Shown piece by piece: positions 33,235 through 54,119 of a stretch of 64,000 nucleotides of DNA. Within the stretch, counting starts at the first letter, position 1; every line of letters begins with the position of its first letter. The stretch comes from Plasmodiophora brassicae (taxonomy: Eukaryota > Endomyxa > Phytomyxea > Plasmodiophorida > Plasmodiophoridae). Location: contig JASFAU010000016.1 of the NCBI GenBank assembly GCA_039704465.1, positions 806,001-870,000 of the forward strand. The letters run 5' to 3'. The notes below the pieces were generated by a model that saw nothing but the letters and a program-made list of their open reading frames with translations, searched no databases and was not told the origin of the DNA. The position numbers and the translations under genes were made by a program.

Positions 33235-33987
33235 TTAGGCGGCGATGGCGACGACGACGACGGCAGCGATGGCGCTGACGGCGACACGGGTCGACACGGC
33301 GGCGTTATTGGCGTCGTCGCCGGCGGCGAGGTCGTCGAGGTCCGCCTGGGCCTTCTCGAACGCCTGGTCCAGCTGGGCCTTGACGTCGGCGTACGTCTCG
33401 ACGAGCTTGGCGACGGCGTCATACTTGGCCTTCAGATCGCCCTTCTTCGCGAGGATGATCGGGGACACCAGGGCGCTACGCTGCTGCTTCGTCAGCTGCT
33501 TGGCGCCCTCGTCGGTAACCTTGAGCACCTTCTCCACCTCGGTGCGGGCCTCGCCGACGATGCCGGTGGCGAGCGTCTGGAACTCGACCACGTCTGGGTC
33601 ATCGACCAGCTCGGCGAGCTTCTTCTGCGCGTCGTCCAGGGCCGCCTGCAGCGTCTGCTTGGCGTCGCCTTCCTGGACATCCTTGACGATCTCGTCGTAC
33701 TTCTTCGACAGGTCTGCACGGCCCTTCTGCACGATCGGGGTCGCCTCGTCGCGACGTCGCGCCCAGGCGGCCTTGTCCGCGGTGTCCTTGATCTCGGCCA
33801 ACGCCACGGCGCCCCTCGTTAACACGACGACGCGATCGTTGGCGAAATCTTGGAACCTCTGCAGCAGGTCCTGATCGGTCGGCTTCGGCTTGACTGTTTT
33901 GTCGCCGCTCTCTGCGCCTTTCGTCGCAGCCGCCAGCTGGACGGCCAGGGACGCGACGGCAATCAGGATGACCTTGCGGGTGTACAT
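33235..33987 (-). CDS. secreted, probably GPI-anchored coiled-coil protein, 250 aa
   Basis: A single exon. The ATG at 33,987 starts a signal peptide (KVILIAVASLAVQLAAA). The middle 180 residues are Ala/Lys/Glu/Asp-rich helices with heptad-like spacing and no Cys. The C-terminus is a polar small-residue stretch (AAGDDANNAAVS) followed by a purely hydrophobic tail (VAVSAIAAVVVVAIAA) ending at the stop, the usual form of a GPI-attachment signal. A single-pass membrane tail is the alternative. Codon use is strongly GC-biased, as expected for a highly expressed surface protein. Family not recognised. Confidence 0.7.
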   Translation of the reverse strand: MYTRKVILIAVASLAVQLAAATKGAESGDKTVKPKPTDQDLLQRFQDFANDRVVVLTRGAVALAEIKDTADKAAWARRRDEATPIVQKGRADLSKKYDEIVKDVQEGDAKQTLQAALDDAQKKLAELVDDPDVVEFQTLATGIVGEARTEVEKVLKVTDEGAKQLTKQQRSALVSPIILAKKGDLKAKYDAVAKLVETYADVKAQLDQAFEKAQADLDDLAAGDDANNAAVSTRVAVSAIAAVVVVAIAA

Positions 33988-34968
33988 TGGGCGGCGGTGG
34001 GCGAAGGTGACGTTAGTTGATCCGTTCTAGTGCAGGGCGTTCAGGCTTGCGATATGGCGAATAGATATGGATATGGCGGGCAGACAGGCGGGTCGGGCCT
34101 TCCGACCATGCCCGCCAGACCGATCGGTCGATCGATCCACGTTCGACATTCGGTCGGTCTAGTTCCGGCCCTGACCTGCCGGCCGGATGTCACGCCATGG
34201 CCTCGACGTGACTCACGCTGCCGCCAATGATTACTGCCCCGTGGCTTGCTGGACAAGGCACGGCCAGCCCGAAGTATCGGGTAAGCAAGGTGCATGTGCC
34301 CCCAGCGCGGCAATCAGAGGACGACCAGGTGCACACGGTGCACCCCGCCATGTATCGCTGATGCAACCCGCTGATCCTTTGTAGACGAGCAGAACACCGC
34401 CCTCTATCAATTCAACCGAGGACGCCTTGGTAGCAGTTCTTGTGAACGTAGGCGTCCCCGGATGTGGAGGAGTAGGGGGGAAGGGGTGTGCCCAACCTAT
34501 CGCCTGATCCGGACCGGTGGCACGAACCCAACGTGGCCATTGTGGCATTGGCGACATCATCTGCGTCATATCCGAATGGACCTGCTAGCAGACACAGCAA
34601 TCGCATTGTGGACGCCGGCCAACATCGCAGTGGTCGTCCGCGCTCCTGACGACGGTTAGAGTCGCTGCCAGACGGCATGTGAAGCGCAACGACCAGGGCA
34701 ACTGCAGAAGGCGATGACTGTCAGATCACACTGTTCGGTTGAGACACAAGGCGATCACCTCAGGGAGCTCGGACAGAGTAGACGAATGACGCAACGAGTA
34801 TGTTGGCTCGAGGGCCCTGGATCAACGCCCCACTTTCATTTGAAGACCCAGAAAGCTCAGTCGGAGTACAGGCACGTATAGGCTGCTGTTCTGCGTGCGT
34901 CGTCCGTTCTTTTTGGCGTACGTTGTCGGCGGGGTCAGCCCGTGATCGATCGCAGGCATCATCGGCAT
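33988..34968. other. intergenic, no supported gene
   Basis: This divergent gap between the coiled-coil gene and bL19m has only short, mutually overlapping open frames. An AT-poor palindromic patch (CGATCGGTCGATCGATC) occurs near 34,119-34,135. Confidence 0.4.
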
Positions 34969-35376
34969 ATGCTGTGCGCTGCATTGCGGACCTGTCGCCG
35001 GTCGACGGCGACGCTGTCGCTGTGCAACCGATTGCTGAGGGAGGCGCACGAACGCGAGGTGGTGCGTATGACGGAGGCGCGCGGGTTCTCGATGCCGCCG
35101 TTCCGCGTCGGCGACTGGGTCCGCTTCGAGATGCCGCAGACGCTGTCGCCGGAGGACAACCGCAAACCGGACGTCATCGAAGGGCTCGTGATCTGCAAAC
35201 GCGGCAAACACGCCGACTCCAACTTCATCGTCCGGTCGTACGAGGACGAGCTCGGGTGCGAACGCACCATCCCGATGTACAGCCCCTGGATCCGCAACTT
35301 CACCGTCATCAAGCAGCAGAAGGTTCGACGCGCCAAGCTCTACTACATGCGCAAGCGTGATACGCTCGAACTGTGA
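34969..35376 (+). CDS. MRPL19: mitochondrial ribosomal protein bL19m
   Basis: An intronless frame from the ATG at 34,969 (135 residues). The first 35 residues are rich in Arg, Ser, Leu and Ala with no acidic residues until REAHERE, as in a mitochondrial targeting peptide. The core matches bL19: FRVGDWVRFE, IEGLVICKRGKH, FIVRSYEDELGCERTIPMYS, then VRRAKLYYMRKR at the end. It is a large-subunit protein near the subunit interface. An earlier GTG in frame at 34,942 is unlikely as a start. Confidence 0.85.
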   Translation: MLCAALRTCRRSTATLSLCNRLLREAHEREVVRMTEARGFSMPPFRVGDWVRFEMPQTLSPEDNRKPDVIEGLVICKRGKHADSNFIVRSYEDELGCERTIPMYSPWIRNFTVIKQQKVRRAKLYYMRKRDTLEL

Positions 35377-35580
35377 ACTATTGCTCAGTACACTGCTGCA
35401 CACATCGGTACAGTCTGCAACTGCAGTCTCCAGTGGTCGTCGTTCCGGGAGGGCGCGCACGCCCCAGAAAAAAGGCGCACATGCCGGAAAAACAACACAT
35501 CCGTTGCCCAATCATTTTGTTGCGTGACGTGTGACAGCGGGCGAGTCCCGTTGTCATTTTGGAGTGCCTCGGGCGCAGCG

Positions 35581-38500
35581 ATGGTCGGTGCATCGAGTCG
35601 CATTGCATTGCGAGCGAGGGGTGACTGACCGGTCTGACTGAACGTGGGCAGCCGTTGCGTCTCGAGATCAAGCGCGAACTGTCCGCCCGATCCGAACGGG
35701 TGAAGTGCGTCGACATCCATCCGGCGGAGCCCTGGGTGCTGGCCGCGCTCTTCTCCGGCAACGTCGTCATCTGGAACTATGTCACCGAGACATCCGTCAA
35801 GACGTTCGAGTGCTGCGATGTCCCTGGTACGGTCGTCGCGTCGCGGTCAGCTCAGTATGGAACTTACACACGCGTGTGGCACATAGTTCGCGCTGCGAAA
35901 TTCATCCCACGAAAGCACTGGATCATTTGCGGGGCGGACGTACGTAATCAGCGGTATCTGCGCGCCGAAACAAGAGTTTGCTGAGCGTGTGGTTGCTCCC
36001 CCCGTTCCAGGACATGAACATTCGCGTGTACAACTACAACACGATGGAGAAGATCAAAACGTTCGAGGGCCACTCGGACTACATTCGCGGCCTGGCCATC
36101 CATCCGACCATGCCGTATGTCCTATCCGCATCCGACGATATGTCCATCAAGTGCTGGGACTGGGACAAAGGTACGCTGCCTGTTGCACCCCGTTGTGCGG
36201 CCGCCGCTGTTGACCTGGACCTCCAGATTGGACCAACACGCAGATATTCGAAGGTCATACGCATTACGTCATGCAGGTCGAGTTCAACCCCAAAGACCCG
36301 AACACGTTTGCTTCGGCGTCTCTGGACCACACCGTCAAGGTCCGGCGGTGCGGGGCTTGCCCGTGCGGATTCCCATCTGATCCGTTGGATGAATGGCAGG
36401 TATGGGGCCTGAATTCCCGACAACCGCATTTCAGCCTCGAAGGGCACCTGCGCGGCGTGAACTGTGTCAGCTACTTCCATGGCGGCGACCGCCCGTACCT
36501 CGTATCCGGGGCAGACGACCAGCTGATCAAGGTCTGGGATTACCAGACGAAGTCGTGCGTGGCGACACTGGAGGGGCACACGAACAACGTCTCCGCTGTC
36601 GTGTTCCACCCGGTGCTCCCGCTCATCATCAGCGGGTCGGAGGATGGTACCATACGATTGTGGCACTCGACGACGTTCCGCCAGGAGAACACGCTCAATT
36701 ACGGCATGGAGCGTGTCTGGTCCGTTTGCTGCCATCGCGACTCGAACAAGGTCGCGTTCGGGTGCGACGAAGGCACAATCATGATCAAGATCGGCCACGA
36801 GGAGCCCGTTGTCTCCATGGATCGCAACGGTAAAGTCGTCTGGTCGAAGAACCACGACATCGTCGGCACCAATGTCAAGACGCTGGGATCGAAAACCACC
36901 ATTGTCGACGGCGAGCGTTTGCCACTGGCTACGAAAGAGATGGGCAGCTGCGAGATTTACCCCCAGGTTCTCTACCTGCGTTGTCACGATCGCCTGTCCG
37001 AGTACGGCTAACGGGTCACCTTGCAGGAAATCGCTCACGATCCCAAGGCCCGTCTCCTGGCCGTGTGTGGCGATGGCGAGTACATCATTTACACGGCGCT
37101 CCTTCTGAAGAACAAGTGCTTCGGACCGGCACTCGAGTTCGTCTGGGCGTCGCACTCAGGCATGTACGCCGTGCGCGAATCGACGTCCAAGGTCAAGGTC
37201 TTCAAGAACTTTGTCGAACATCGACCGTTCCGCCCGCTGTTCCCCGTCGAAGGCATCTTTGGTGGGGCGCTGCTCGGCGTCCGCTCGAACGAATTCGTCG
37301 ACTTTTACGACTGGGAGACGTGCTCGATTGTGCGCCGTGTGGAAGTGTGCCCGCGTCTCGTGTTCTGGTCGGAGTCTGCGGATCTGGTCGTCATCGCCGG
37401 GGAAACGGCGTACTTTACCTTGCGGTACAACGGTGACCTCGTCGCCAAGTACATCGAGCAAGGGATCGAGGTCGGCGAGCAAGGCATTGATGGTTCGTTT
37501 GAGCTCGAAAAGGAGACCTGTGAGCATGTCACAACGGGGGAGTTCATCGGCGATTGCTTCATCTACACGAACGCCGCCAACCGGTTGAACTACTGCGTTG
37601 GCGGCGAGGTCATCACGCTTGCGCACCTCGACAAGCCGTACTACCTGCTCGGGTACCTCCCCAAGGACGACCGCGTCTACCTCATCGACAAGCACCATCA
37701 CATCGTGTCGTTCTCGCTGCTGCTCTCGATTCTCATCTACGAGACCGCCATTGTCCGGGGCGACTTCGAGGGCGCCCGCACGGCGCTTCAGAGTATCCCC
37801 GTCGAACACCATGATAAGCTGGCGCGGTTCCTCGAGGGGCAAGGTCAGTGGCGCTGCCCAGGACGAGGCACTGTGATTCGGCATTGCTGGAACTGAACGT
37901 ATTCCCAGGGCTGCGAGAGTTGGCGTTTGAGGTCACGACCGACCCGGAGCACAAGTTCGAACTGGCCGTCCAGCTCAACAATCTGGAAGAGGCGAGGGCA
38001 CTGGTCGAGGCCGACGAAAGCGATTCCAAATGGAAACAGCTGGGCGATGCGGCCCTGTCAAACAACGACCTGGTGCTGGCGAAGAAGTGCTTCGCGCGAT
38101 CCCAGGACCTCGGCGGCCTGCTGCTGATTGCAACGTCGTGCGGTGATCGCGACGGCCTCGAGAAACTGGCCGACGTCGCCACCAAGTCGTCGCAGTTCAA
38201 CGTGTCGTTCCTGGCCCTGCTCCTTCTCGGCCGCGTGGACGACGCTGCTGAATTGCTGGTGCAGACCGGGCGCATCCCTGAGGCTGCCTTTTTCGCTCGA
38301 TCGTACTGTCCTAGGTCAGTCGTTGCTGTTGCAGGATGCTGTCATGTTGCCGGTCTGATTCCATGCTGGGGTGTATAGTTCGGTGGCCAGAATCGTCGAT
38401 CTGTGGAAGGGCGATTTGGGGAAGGCGTCGTCGGCGTTGGCGGATTCGCTCACGGATCCGGAGTCGCATCCAGAGTTGTTCCCCGATCACGCCGCCTGCC

Positions 38501-39443
38501 TAGCCGCCGAGGCGCATGTCTCCAAGGAGTGGGGCCAGGCTCTGCCCGCCAGCGCGTACCGCGACGTTGTCGAGCAGCGCGCTAGCCGGAACATCCTGGC
38601 AGAGGCGCAGGCGGGGCAACTCGGGTCGCTGGCCGATGTCAAACCGCGAACCCCGTCTCGTACGATCAGCGCGGCGTCTGTGCCGCGCTCGTCGTCGTCG
38701 CCTGCCAGGTCGCCCCAGCCCGCGCGTTCGCTATCGCCACTCCGCGCCGCCAGCCCTGTCCTGACGGCGCCAAAGTCCCGGTAGGGCCCGGATTGGAACC
38801 ATTCGTCGTTCGAACCCGGTCCTGAACCCGCCGCAGGTCTCACTCGCCGGTCCGGTCGCCGTCCCCGTCATCACCTTTCCGCAGCATGGCGTCTCCACCG
38901 GCCGTGTCCGTCCCCAGCACGGTACCGATCGTCCGGTAGCGCGCGTTCGCGACGACCTTCTGAACGGTCCTTCCTCTGCAGGCGTCTGGCAGTCCAAAGT
39001 TGACGCCCGCTGCTCGGTTCAGCCCCGGGTCGTCTGCGTTCAGCCCGGCACGTCCGCTGCCGCCCACTGACCTAGACGCATACCCTGGCTTCAACGGCCA
39101 TGCCGCCTCGCCAGTGCGGTCGCCCGCAATGCTGTCGTCGCAGCCGGCCGGCGTTGACGACCTGGACGAGCTGTTCGGCGGACAGGGAGTTGGGCATCTT
39201 CAGGGCGACGTCGACTGGATCGGCGGTGTGAACGGCGGTGCGTCCTGGTATCATATTGGTGTGTGGCGCCCAGGCGCTGAGACCGGCCCGACAGGATCTG
39301 CCACAGGTGGTGGCGCCGCCCTGGACGACGACCAGTTCAGCGAATTCCTCGAACCGGGCCCGCAGAACCCGGCGTCGCGCGGGGCCGACCCGCACCGTCC
39401 CGCCGCCAGCAACGACGACTTTGGCGACCTGGACGACTTCTAG
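35581..39443 (+). CDS. COPB2: coatomer subunit beta-prime (COPB2/Sec27)
   Basis: Eleven exons fit: 35581-35583, 35652-35826, 35887-35939, 36011-36170, 36227-36339, 36400-36966, 37027-37843, 37909-38314, 38379-38780, 38837-38921, 38982-39443; total 3,243 nt, 1,080 residues, all phases consistent. The first coding exon is only the ATG. WD40 repeats follow: [81 protein letters not shown]. The family signature MGSCEIYPQ, the second propeller ([15 protein letters not shown]) and the alpha-solenoid ([27 protein letters not shown]) come next. The end is low-complexity Ser/Pro and an acidic DDFGDLDDF tail. It is a COPI coat subunit for Golgi-to-ER retrograde transport. Confidence 0.93.
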
Positions 39444-39650
39444 CGTCACGGGCAGGCCTCGCTTATATACACCTTCAATGCATCTCGGCCGTCCATGTGC
39501 TGGCGCAGGACGCCGATGTCTCCGAGGACGACACATGCTGTACCGTGTCGGCCTTCGCAGCGCAGCAGGACGAACGGGAACGCGCGCGTGTATTGAGAAT
39601 AGCGTTCACGAACGATCGGGCAGATACAATAGGTTGCTGGGGCGGCGGTG

Positions 39651-44508
<4,858 letters not shown>

Positions 44509-45906
44509 CCTGCGGAGCCCCGGCGCCCGTGACGAGCGCCCGTGACCGACCCCGGATCCCCCTCGCTCGAACCCGTTCGCCAACAACTGACCGGGGGTGG
44601 GCACGGCGGAAAGTGCGGCGCGAAACGCCGAAACTGCACCCGACCCTGTCGACGGCTCGACGCAGACCATTGACCTGGACCGCCAACTGTACGTGACGAC
44701 GACGACGCGCAACCAGACGTGCGCAGTGGCTGGCCCGGTTCGCAGCGGCGACGTGGCGTCCCCGGGCACACGCCGTCGTTGTCCGAGGGAACGATATATA
44801 TTCCCAAGGGCCTCGGTTCGCTAGACGGGCACGTCGTTCGCATATGTACATATACATTTTATAGAGAGGGCGAGAGAGAGAGAGAGAGAGAAAGCTCCGG
44901 CGACTTGATACCGGATGGCAACCGTTGTAGCCGAGGGTTGCCCGTCGATCGACGGCATCGATGATGACGACCAGCTCCCCAGATCCACCAGTGGCCCGAT
45001 TGAAGAACCCCCGGCCCCTGCCACGTATGAGTCGATATAGGCGGTTTTATCAGAGGTCGCGGCAGTGTGCGGCGTGTGATGGTTCGGGCCCCTTCGTATT
45101 CGCTGGAACAGCTGGGTGTCAGCCTGCATGCGCCGGATCGGACACATGCAGACTGCCGCCCTGCTGGTCCAGGGAGTGCGGAGGAGCTGGCCTGCGCGGC
45201 GCCCGACTTGTCAGCTGGTGAGGAGTGGTGTGGCTCAACGGCTTTGTCGTGCCCGTTATCCTGTCGATGCGGTCATGGCGATCGATTTGGAAAATGCCGA
45301 CCCGACCCGAAAAAGGGGGAGCCATGCGCACAATGCTCGGGTGGCGACTGCTGACTGGTGAATGGTGATCCAACGCCACTGCAATGTTTTCGGGCCCCAA
45401 TTGACTGTGGTGTCCAATTATTATTGGTCACTGACGGGGTTTGGACGCTGACCTCGGACCCCAGCCCCAGTCGCCGTTTAGTGTACGCACAGCGCTGTAC
45501 GCAGAGCAGGGCCTATCTTCAAGGGGTTGCAGAATGTTCCCGCGTACATACCTACGACGAGGGCCGTTAAACCAAAATGTTCAGTGGGGTGAGAACAACG
45601 ACAGCACACAGTGAATACGGCTATCGACCGGATGGGCGGACCCGAATCACAGTTGTCAAACGACGCATGGCTCGGTACCGACCGGTAGACGCAGGTCCTA
45701 TGCTGCTGACCGGATCACCGGGACGAACAAAACGCGGTTTCCGGTGACGGACGGGGGAGGTCCCCGGAGACCGAGCTGCAGTTCGACGGGCGGTGGACGT
45801 CGTCGTTGCCCGTTGCGTCGACGGATTCGTCGGCCGCGGCGCGACACGGGGCGCCTGTGACAGCGTGTACGCCGTGGACGTGCACGCTGCAACCCGCAGC
45901 GCATCG
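44509..45906. other. divergent intergenic region with GA microsatellite
   Basis: This 1.4-kb gap lies between SMC3 (minus) and SERCA (plus). A GA run lies at about 44,866-44,891. A frame at 44,961-45,354 has a CAACDG motif but no recognisable fold or splice support. No gene is supported. Confidence 0.45.
44866..44891. repeat. (GA)n microsatellite
   Basis: A run of GA dinucleotides with one or two interruptions. Confidence 0.85.
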
Positions 45907-50001
<4,095 letters not shown>

Positions 50002-50144
50002 CAAGGTGCCGCCGGGACGCAGGCGCCCGCCCGGTCGCCCACAATCGCATAAACCGATGGGACATAGGATGCCAGGATCCCCCAGTGCCTGTGTACGTCT
50101 GATGCAGCCAGCGGGCGAGTTCGACAACGGATCAACGACGGTGG

Positions 50145-51757
50145 CTAGGCGGCTTCATTGAACAATATGTCATCCTTGATCACGACTGCGGCGCACACGA
50201 CCATCGTCAGCAGGGGAACCGATACGAACGAACGCAGCTTACGGTCGGCTTCGATCGTATAGGACGACCCGATGGTCGAGTTCGCGACGCTGCTCTGCTC
50301 CTGGAGGCGCGACTGCTGCCCGATGACGCTGCTCTCGACGCAGCAACTGACGGAACGTTCAGCACACGGCCGCGTTGTCCCCGCATCGAGGACGCGGGAT
50401 GTCGAACCTACCTGGCGGCGACGTGGGCGCCGTCGAGCAGGACGGATCTCGTGACGACCGCATTGGGGCCGACGGAGCACCCGGGCCCGATGACCGAGTC
50501 GCGAAGCACGGCGCCCTCGCCGATGTGGACGTTGGCGGCGATGAGCGACTTGGAGATTTTCGCATGGGCGTGCGCCGGGTCGTCGGCCCGGTTGCCCCGA
50601 TGGACCAGGGCCCAGTGCGCCTGCGACGCGCTGCACAGGACGAGGTTGGCCCTGGCGTAGGCGGGCAGCGAGTTGATCCGCGTGCAGTAGTACTGGTCGG
50701 GCATGACGAGCGCGTAGCACCCGTTGATCGGGTCGCTGTCCGGCTCGAACATGTACGACATCGTGCGCGCCAGCTGGATGTCCGACTGGTCGCCCAGCAG
50801 GTCGTCGAACGGGAACGGGCGCGCGAACTGCTTCTGGACCAGGTAGGGGATCAGCTCCCGGTAGACGTCAGTGATGCCTGAACGGGGGCATTGAGAAACG
50901 TGACGCACAACGCGACCGCCGCTGTTACCCTTCTTGGCGTCGAGCACGTCGAGGACCCAGTGCGCCAGGATGGCGATGCCGGTCGTCTGGATGCGCGTCT
51001 GGACGGTCAGCGACCCGCCTGCCTGCTGCAGGATGGACGGGCCGAGCGAGAACGTCTGGTCCGATTCGATGTCGGCGGCCAGGCGCAGGTACACGAGTCG
51101 GTCGCCGTCCATGGCGACGTAATGTCGGGTCATGTCCGCCGCCAGCGCCGTGCGCCGCTGACGTGCTGACTCGCCGTCGGGCAATTGCATCCGGTGAAGC
51201 AGGACCTGAACGACGACGACGACGGTGAGGTTCCCCGACAGGCGGCGAGCGCACGCGCGGGATACGGACGGTGGCACCGGCGACCCGGGTTCGATGCAGG
51301 TCGGCGAGCTCCAGCAGCGGCATCGTGCAGATGATGTCGGTGTCGACCAGCAGGAAGTCGTGGTCGATGTACCCGCGAACCTTCCGTAAGGCTGCTCGGC
51401 GGCGGCCGGCAATCAGCGACTGTGGTGGTGGTGGCCCATGGCACAGGCGGCGGACGTACCCTCGGCGGACCCGATGTTGTTCGGTACGTGCTCGACGCGG
51501 ATCTTCATCGGTATGTCGTCCATGACGTGGCGCAGGGCGGCGGAGACGGCGGCGTGCGCCGACTGCGACACGACGACGATGCAGGACTCGAAGCCGGCCT
51601 GCGCGATCTGGTACAGCGGGAAGACGACGAGCGGGACGTTGCCGAGCGGCATCGCGGGCAGCGGCACCGTCTCCGACACCGGGTGCAGGTTCGACCGGTC
51701 GTCCAGCGCCAGCAGGACGGCATCGAACTCCACGAACCGGACGGCGTCTGGATCCAT
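50145..51757 (-). CDS. EIF2B3: eIF2B gamma subunit (EIF2B3-like)
   Basis: The ATG at 51,757 leads to FDAVLLALDDRSNLHP and LPLGNVPLV-like nucleotidyltransferase sequence (PLPAMPLGNVPLVVFPLY, EHVPNNIGSAE). After a phase-1 intron come VRGYIDHDFLLVDTDII and LLELADLHRTRV. Then LRLAADIESDQTFSLGPSIL, AHWVLDVLD and YRELIPYLVQKQF match the gamma subunit in order. The C-terminal left-handed beta-helix has hexapeptide-type turns: ANVHIGEGAVLRDSVIG, NAVVTRSVLL, SVIGQQSRL, STIGSSYTIEAD. A last small exon ends EAA at 50,145. eIF2B is the GTP-exchange factor of eIF2; the gamma subunit is part of the catalytic half. The gene ends about 140 bp from the converging SERCA gene. Confidence 0.83.
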
Positions 51758-52398
51758 CGGTGCCGGCAGCGCTGGGCCTCACGGACTCCGATGTCGCTCT
51801 CGGGCAGTCCGGCACTGCCGCTGGCCACTGCAGTCTGCAGCTGCGTCACAGCGGCAGCTGCAAGGCAGGCGTGGCGCACATCCGGAACTGCTGCTGCTGC
51901 TGCTGCTGCTGCACGCCGCTGCGTATTCGTAATACCGTGACGGTACCGGCATCACCAGGAGACAAACGTTGGTGGTCGAAACGTGGTGGACCAACGGTGG
52001 GCGGGAACGTACGTCGCGGTGGCGGGTCGCGACTCGTGTCGGGCGAACGTAGCGCTCGGCCGGACGCCATGGGGCACCACCACCATAACCGGGTCGACCG
52101 GCGCTCAAGTTCTAATTCGGGAGCCGAAGTTGCGACTTGTCGGCTCTGGATCACGCGACCCATTCCAGGGTGTCGCCGTGATTCGTCCGCCTCAAGTACC
52201 GACGAGGGACAGCCCGGGGCGCTCGCCTACCATTATGAGCGCTGTGACTTTGACCGCGCTGCTCGTCGTGTCCCTCATCGTCGCGGCCATGGAGCATCAA
52301 GACCAAGCAGGCGCGACTGGCAACGACAGGCCGGCTCACCCGCAGATTGTATAAACGTGTAAAACGGTATACCGGACGACACGTATTCGAACGGGTTG
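51758..52398. other. intergenic with CTG microsatellite
   Basis: A run of CTG triplets lies at about 51,889-51,912. No gene is supported; open frames here overlap and are unconvincing. Confidence 0.45.
51889..51912. repeat. (CTG)n microsatellite
   Basis: About eight CTG/TGC triplets in a row, between eIF2B gamma and the 7TM gene. Confidence 0.85.
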
Positions 52399-53760
52399 CT
52401 AGCTGCCCTGCTTCCCAGTTGCCACGGCTGGGGCAACGATCGCGGTCCTCTTCGCCTCTGACGACGGAACGGCCATGGCCGAGTCGACCTTCCCGACACG
52501 CAGTTTGCCCAGGACGTTGTCCATGGCGGACGGCTCCGGTCGAAACGTGGCCACCAGGGAAGATACGGCCAGCAATCCGCAAACCTGGTTGACGAAATGC
52601 GCTGCGAGGAAATGGGTCGGCGACATATCCTGGACGGCCAGCGTCACGAAATGTGACGCGATAAACATCGCACCGAGTAGCCAGCTGATGCGAAGCCGCG
52701 TGGCGAACACCCGCCGACGCCCGCTGAGAGCGGTGCTAACCCCGACGCCTATTTGACGCTGCGAAGCGAGGACCTGACGGGTGACGGCAACGCAGGCATA
52801 CCCCTGGTTGACGCTAAAGATGGTGAGAGCGCCTCCAAAGAACAGGTAGCTGGCGACGACGCCCATCGGCATCACCTGTGTGTTTGCTGCTATGCCGAGG
52901 ACGACAAACGTCGCGACAATGATCAAGGTGCCCGCAGCAACCGCGATCCGGTCTGCAATTAGCACGGAGGGGTCCGGTCCCAAGGCGGCCAACGACGGTG
53001 TCATTATCAATGCGATGCCGACACGAACCATGGAGATAAGCGGGAGCTCCAGGTAGCTGGTCAGAACAAGCGCGCCAAACGGCAAGCCCTGATTGTGGAA
53101 CCAGGCGATATTGGCGGCTCGCACACAGCGGACGGCCTGTCCCAGGAACACAGCAGCGAGTGTGACAATGGCGGCCCGGGGTGGCGCCCTAAGTGCCCAC
53201 TTGTCATCCACCACGAACTGTAGGATTCGGAATACAATGAAGACGATGATTGCCCCGGATGCGATGACGGTGAATGTAAAGGCGGCGATCATGGAGGGCC
53301 GGCGCAGGGCCAAGGACGCCGGGTTCGCTTCAACCGATGGCCCATCGGAAGCCATACAGATAACGTCGTTGCCTGAAACCCCGTCGAGATCATCGACGAC
53401 AACAACAGCTGGTACACTCGCCAAGGGGCTTACTTCCGGGATCCAGTATGACCAAGCGATGATCTCCAATGTTGTTCGAAGCAGGCTGGATGGGTTGGCA
53501 TGGAACACTAAACCGGCGCAACCGTTGACGCGGCAGGCCCTGGTCCAGTCGGCAACGTTAACGGTGACCGTGTTCACTTCGACGACAATGATGCGATTCG
53601 ATGCGTGTGGGCCGACCGACGACAGGTGGGCGTCGGCACCGCCAAGCGCAAGGACGGCTGTCGACGAGATGTTGAACGTTGTGTTCTCGAATGCGAACCC
53701 ATAGCTGGTCACGGAACGAACGTTGCCATCAAAAAACGTTTCAGTGCGCAAATGCCGTGG
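52399..53760 (-). CDS. ectodomain-7TM membrane protein, second copy (5' end uncertain)
   Basis: The minus-strand frame is open from beyond 53,900 to the stop at 52,399, but protein-like sequence begins only near 53,745 (RSVTSYGFAFENTTF). The ectodomain has NRIIVVEVNTVTVNV and VPAVVVVDDLDG, parallel to the strands of the 30,871 gene. Seven hydrophobic segments follow: the first is around MIAAFTFTVIASGAIIVFI and the last around FVNQVCGLLAVSSLVATF. The tail is short with Lys and Ser. No signal peptide is visible in the contiguous frame. Either a short upstream exon was missed (a hydrophobic VIIATAFAH lies just upstream in another frame) or the 5' end was replaced by the retroelement beginning near 54 kb. 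Confidence 0.6.
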   Translation of the reverse strand, partial: PRHLRTETFFDGNVRSVTSYGFAFENTTFNISSTAVLALGGADAHLSSVGPHASNRIIVVEVNTVTVNVADWTRACRVNGCAGLVFHANPSSLLRTTLEIIAWSYWIPEVSPLASVPAVVVVDDLDGVSGNDVICMASDGPSVEANPASLALRRPSMIAAFTFTVIASGAIIVFIVFRILQFVVDDKWALRAPPRAAIVTLAAVFLGQAVRCVRAANIAWFHNQGLPFGALVLTSYLELPLISMVRVGIALIMTPSLAALGPDPSVLIADRIAVAAGTLIIVATFVVLGIAANTQVMPMGVVASYLFFGGALTIFSVNQGYACVAVTRQVLASQRQIGVGVSTALSGRRRVFATRLRISWLLGAMFIASHFVTLAVQDMSPTHFLAAHFVNQVCGLLAVSSLVATFRPEPSAMDNVLGKLRVGKVDSAMAVPSSEAKRTAIVAPAVATGKQGS

Positions 53761-54119
53761 CGATGATGACGTCGAGCGGAACGCGGTGTGGCGAGGTCGA
53801 GCGAGAACGACAAGGGTGCTGCGGCGAGGTAGCGCGGCGCCGGGCCCGTGACCCATGGGGTGCTGAAACAGTAGTGGAAGCCCCCCGTCGCTCCTTCCTG
53901 GTGTGGGAAACCGGGTTGCTCGTCGCACGCCGGGTCCATGACCCGGCCGCACCACACGGATTGGGCCGTGCCCGATCTGTCACCCCGACAGTCTGTGGCT
54001 GGAGGGGAACCCGGACGGTCGGTGACCGGAAGGGCCCAGCCAAGGGTAGTAACCCGAGGCTTCACCTGACTTCCCGTGGTCGTCAGGTTAGGGAAAGCGT
54101 CTGTGGCGCCTACCCTGCT
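53761..54119. other. GC-rich junction between the 7TM gene and a retrotransposon
   Basis: This stretch has no supported gene. It may be the promoter of the minus-strand gene, the 5' untranslated end of the non-LTR element, or both. Base composition changes sharply to A/C-rich plus-strand sequence near 54,120. Confidence 0.4.

Noticed and set aside
44961..45354. Plus-strand frame with CAACDG between SMC3 and SERCA
   Set aside because: It is too short, has overlapping alternatives in other frames, and no second zinc-binding pair or intron support.
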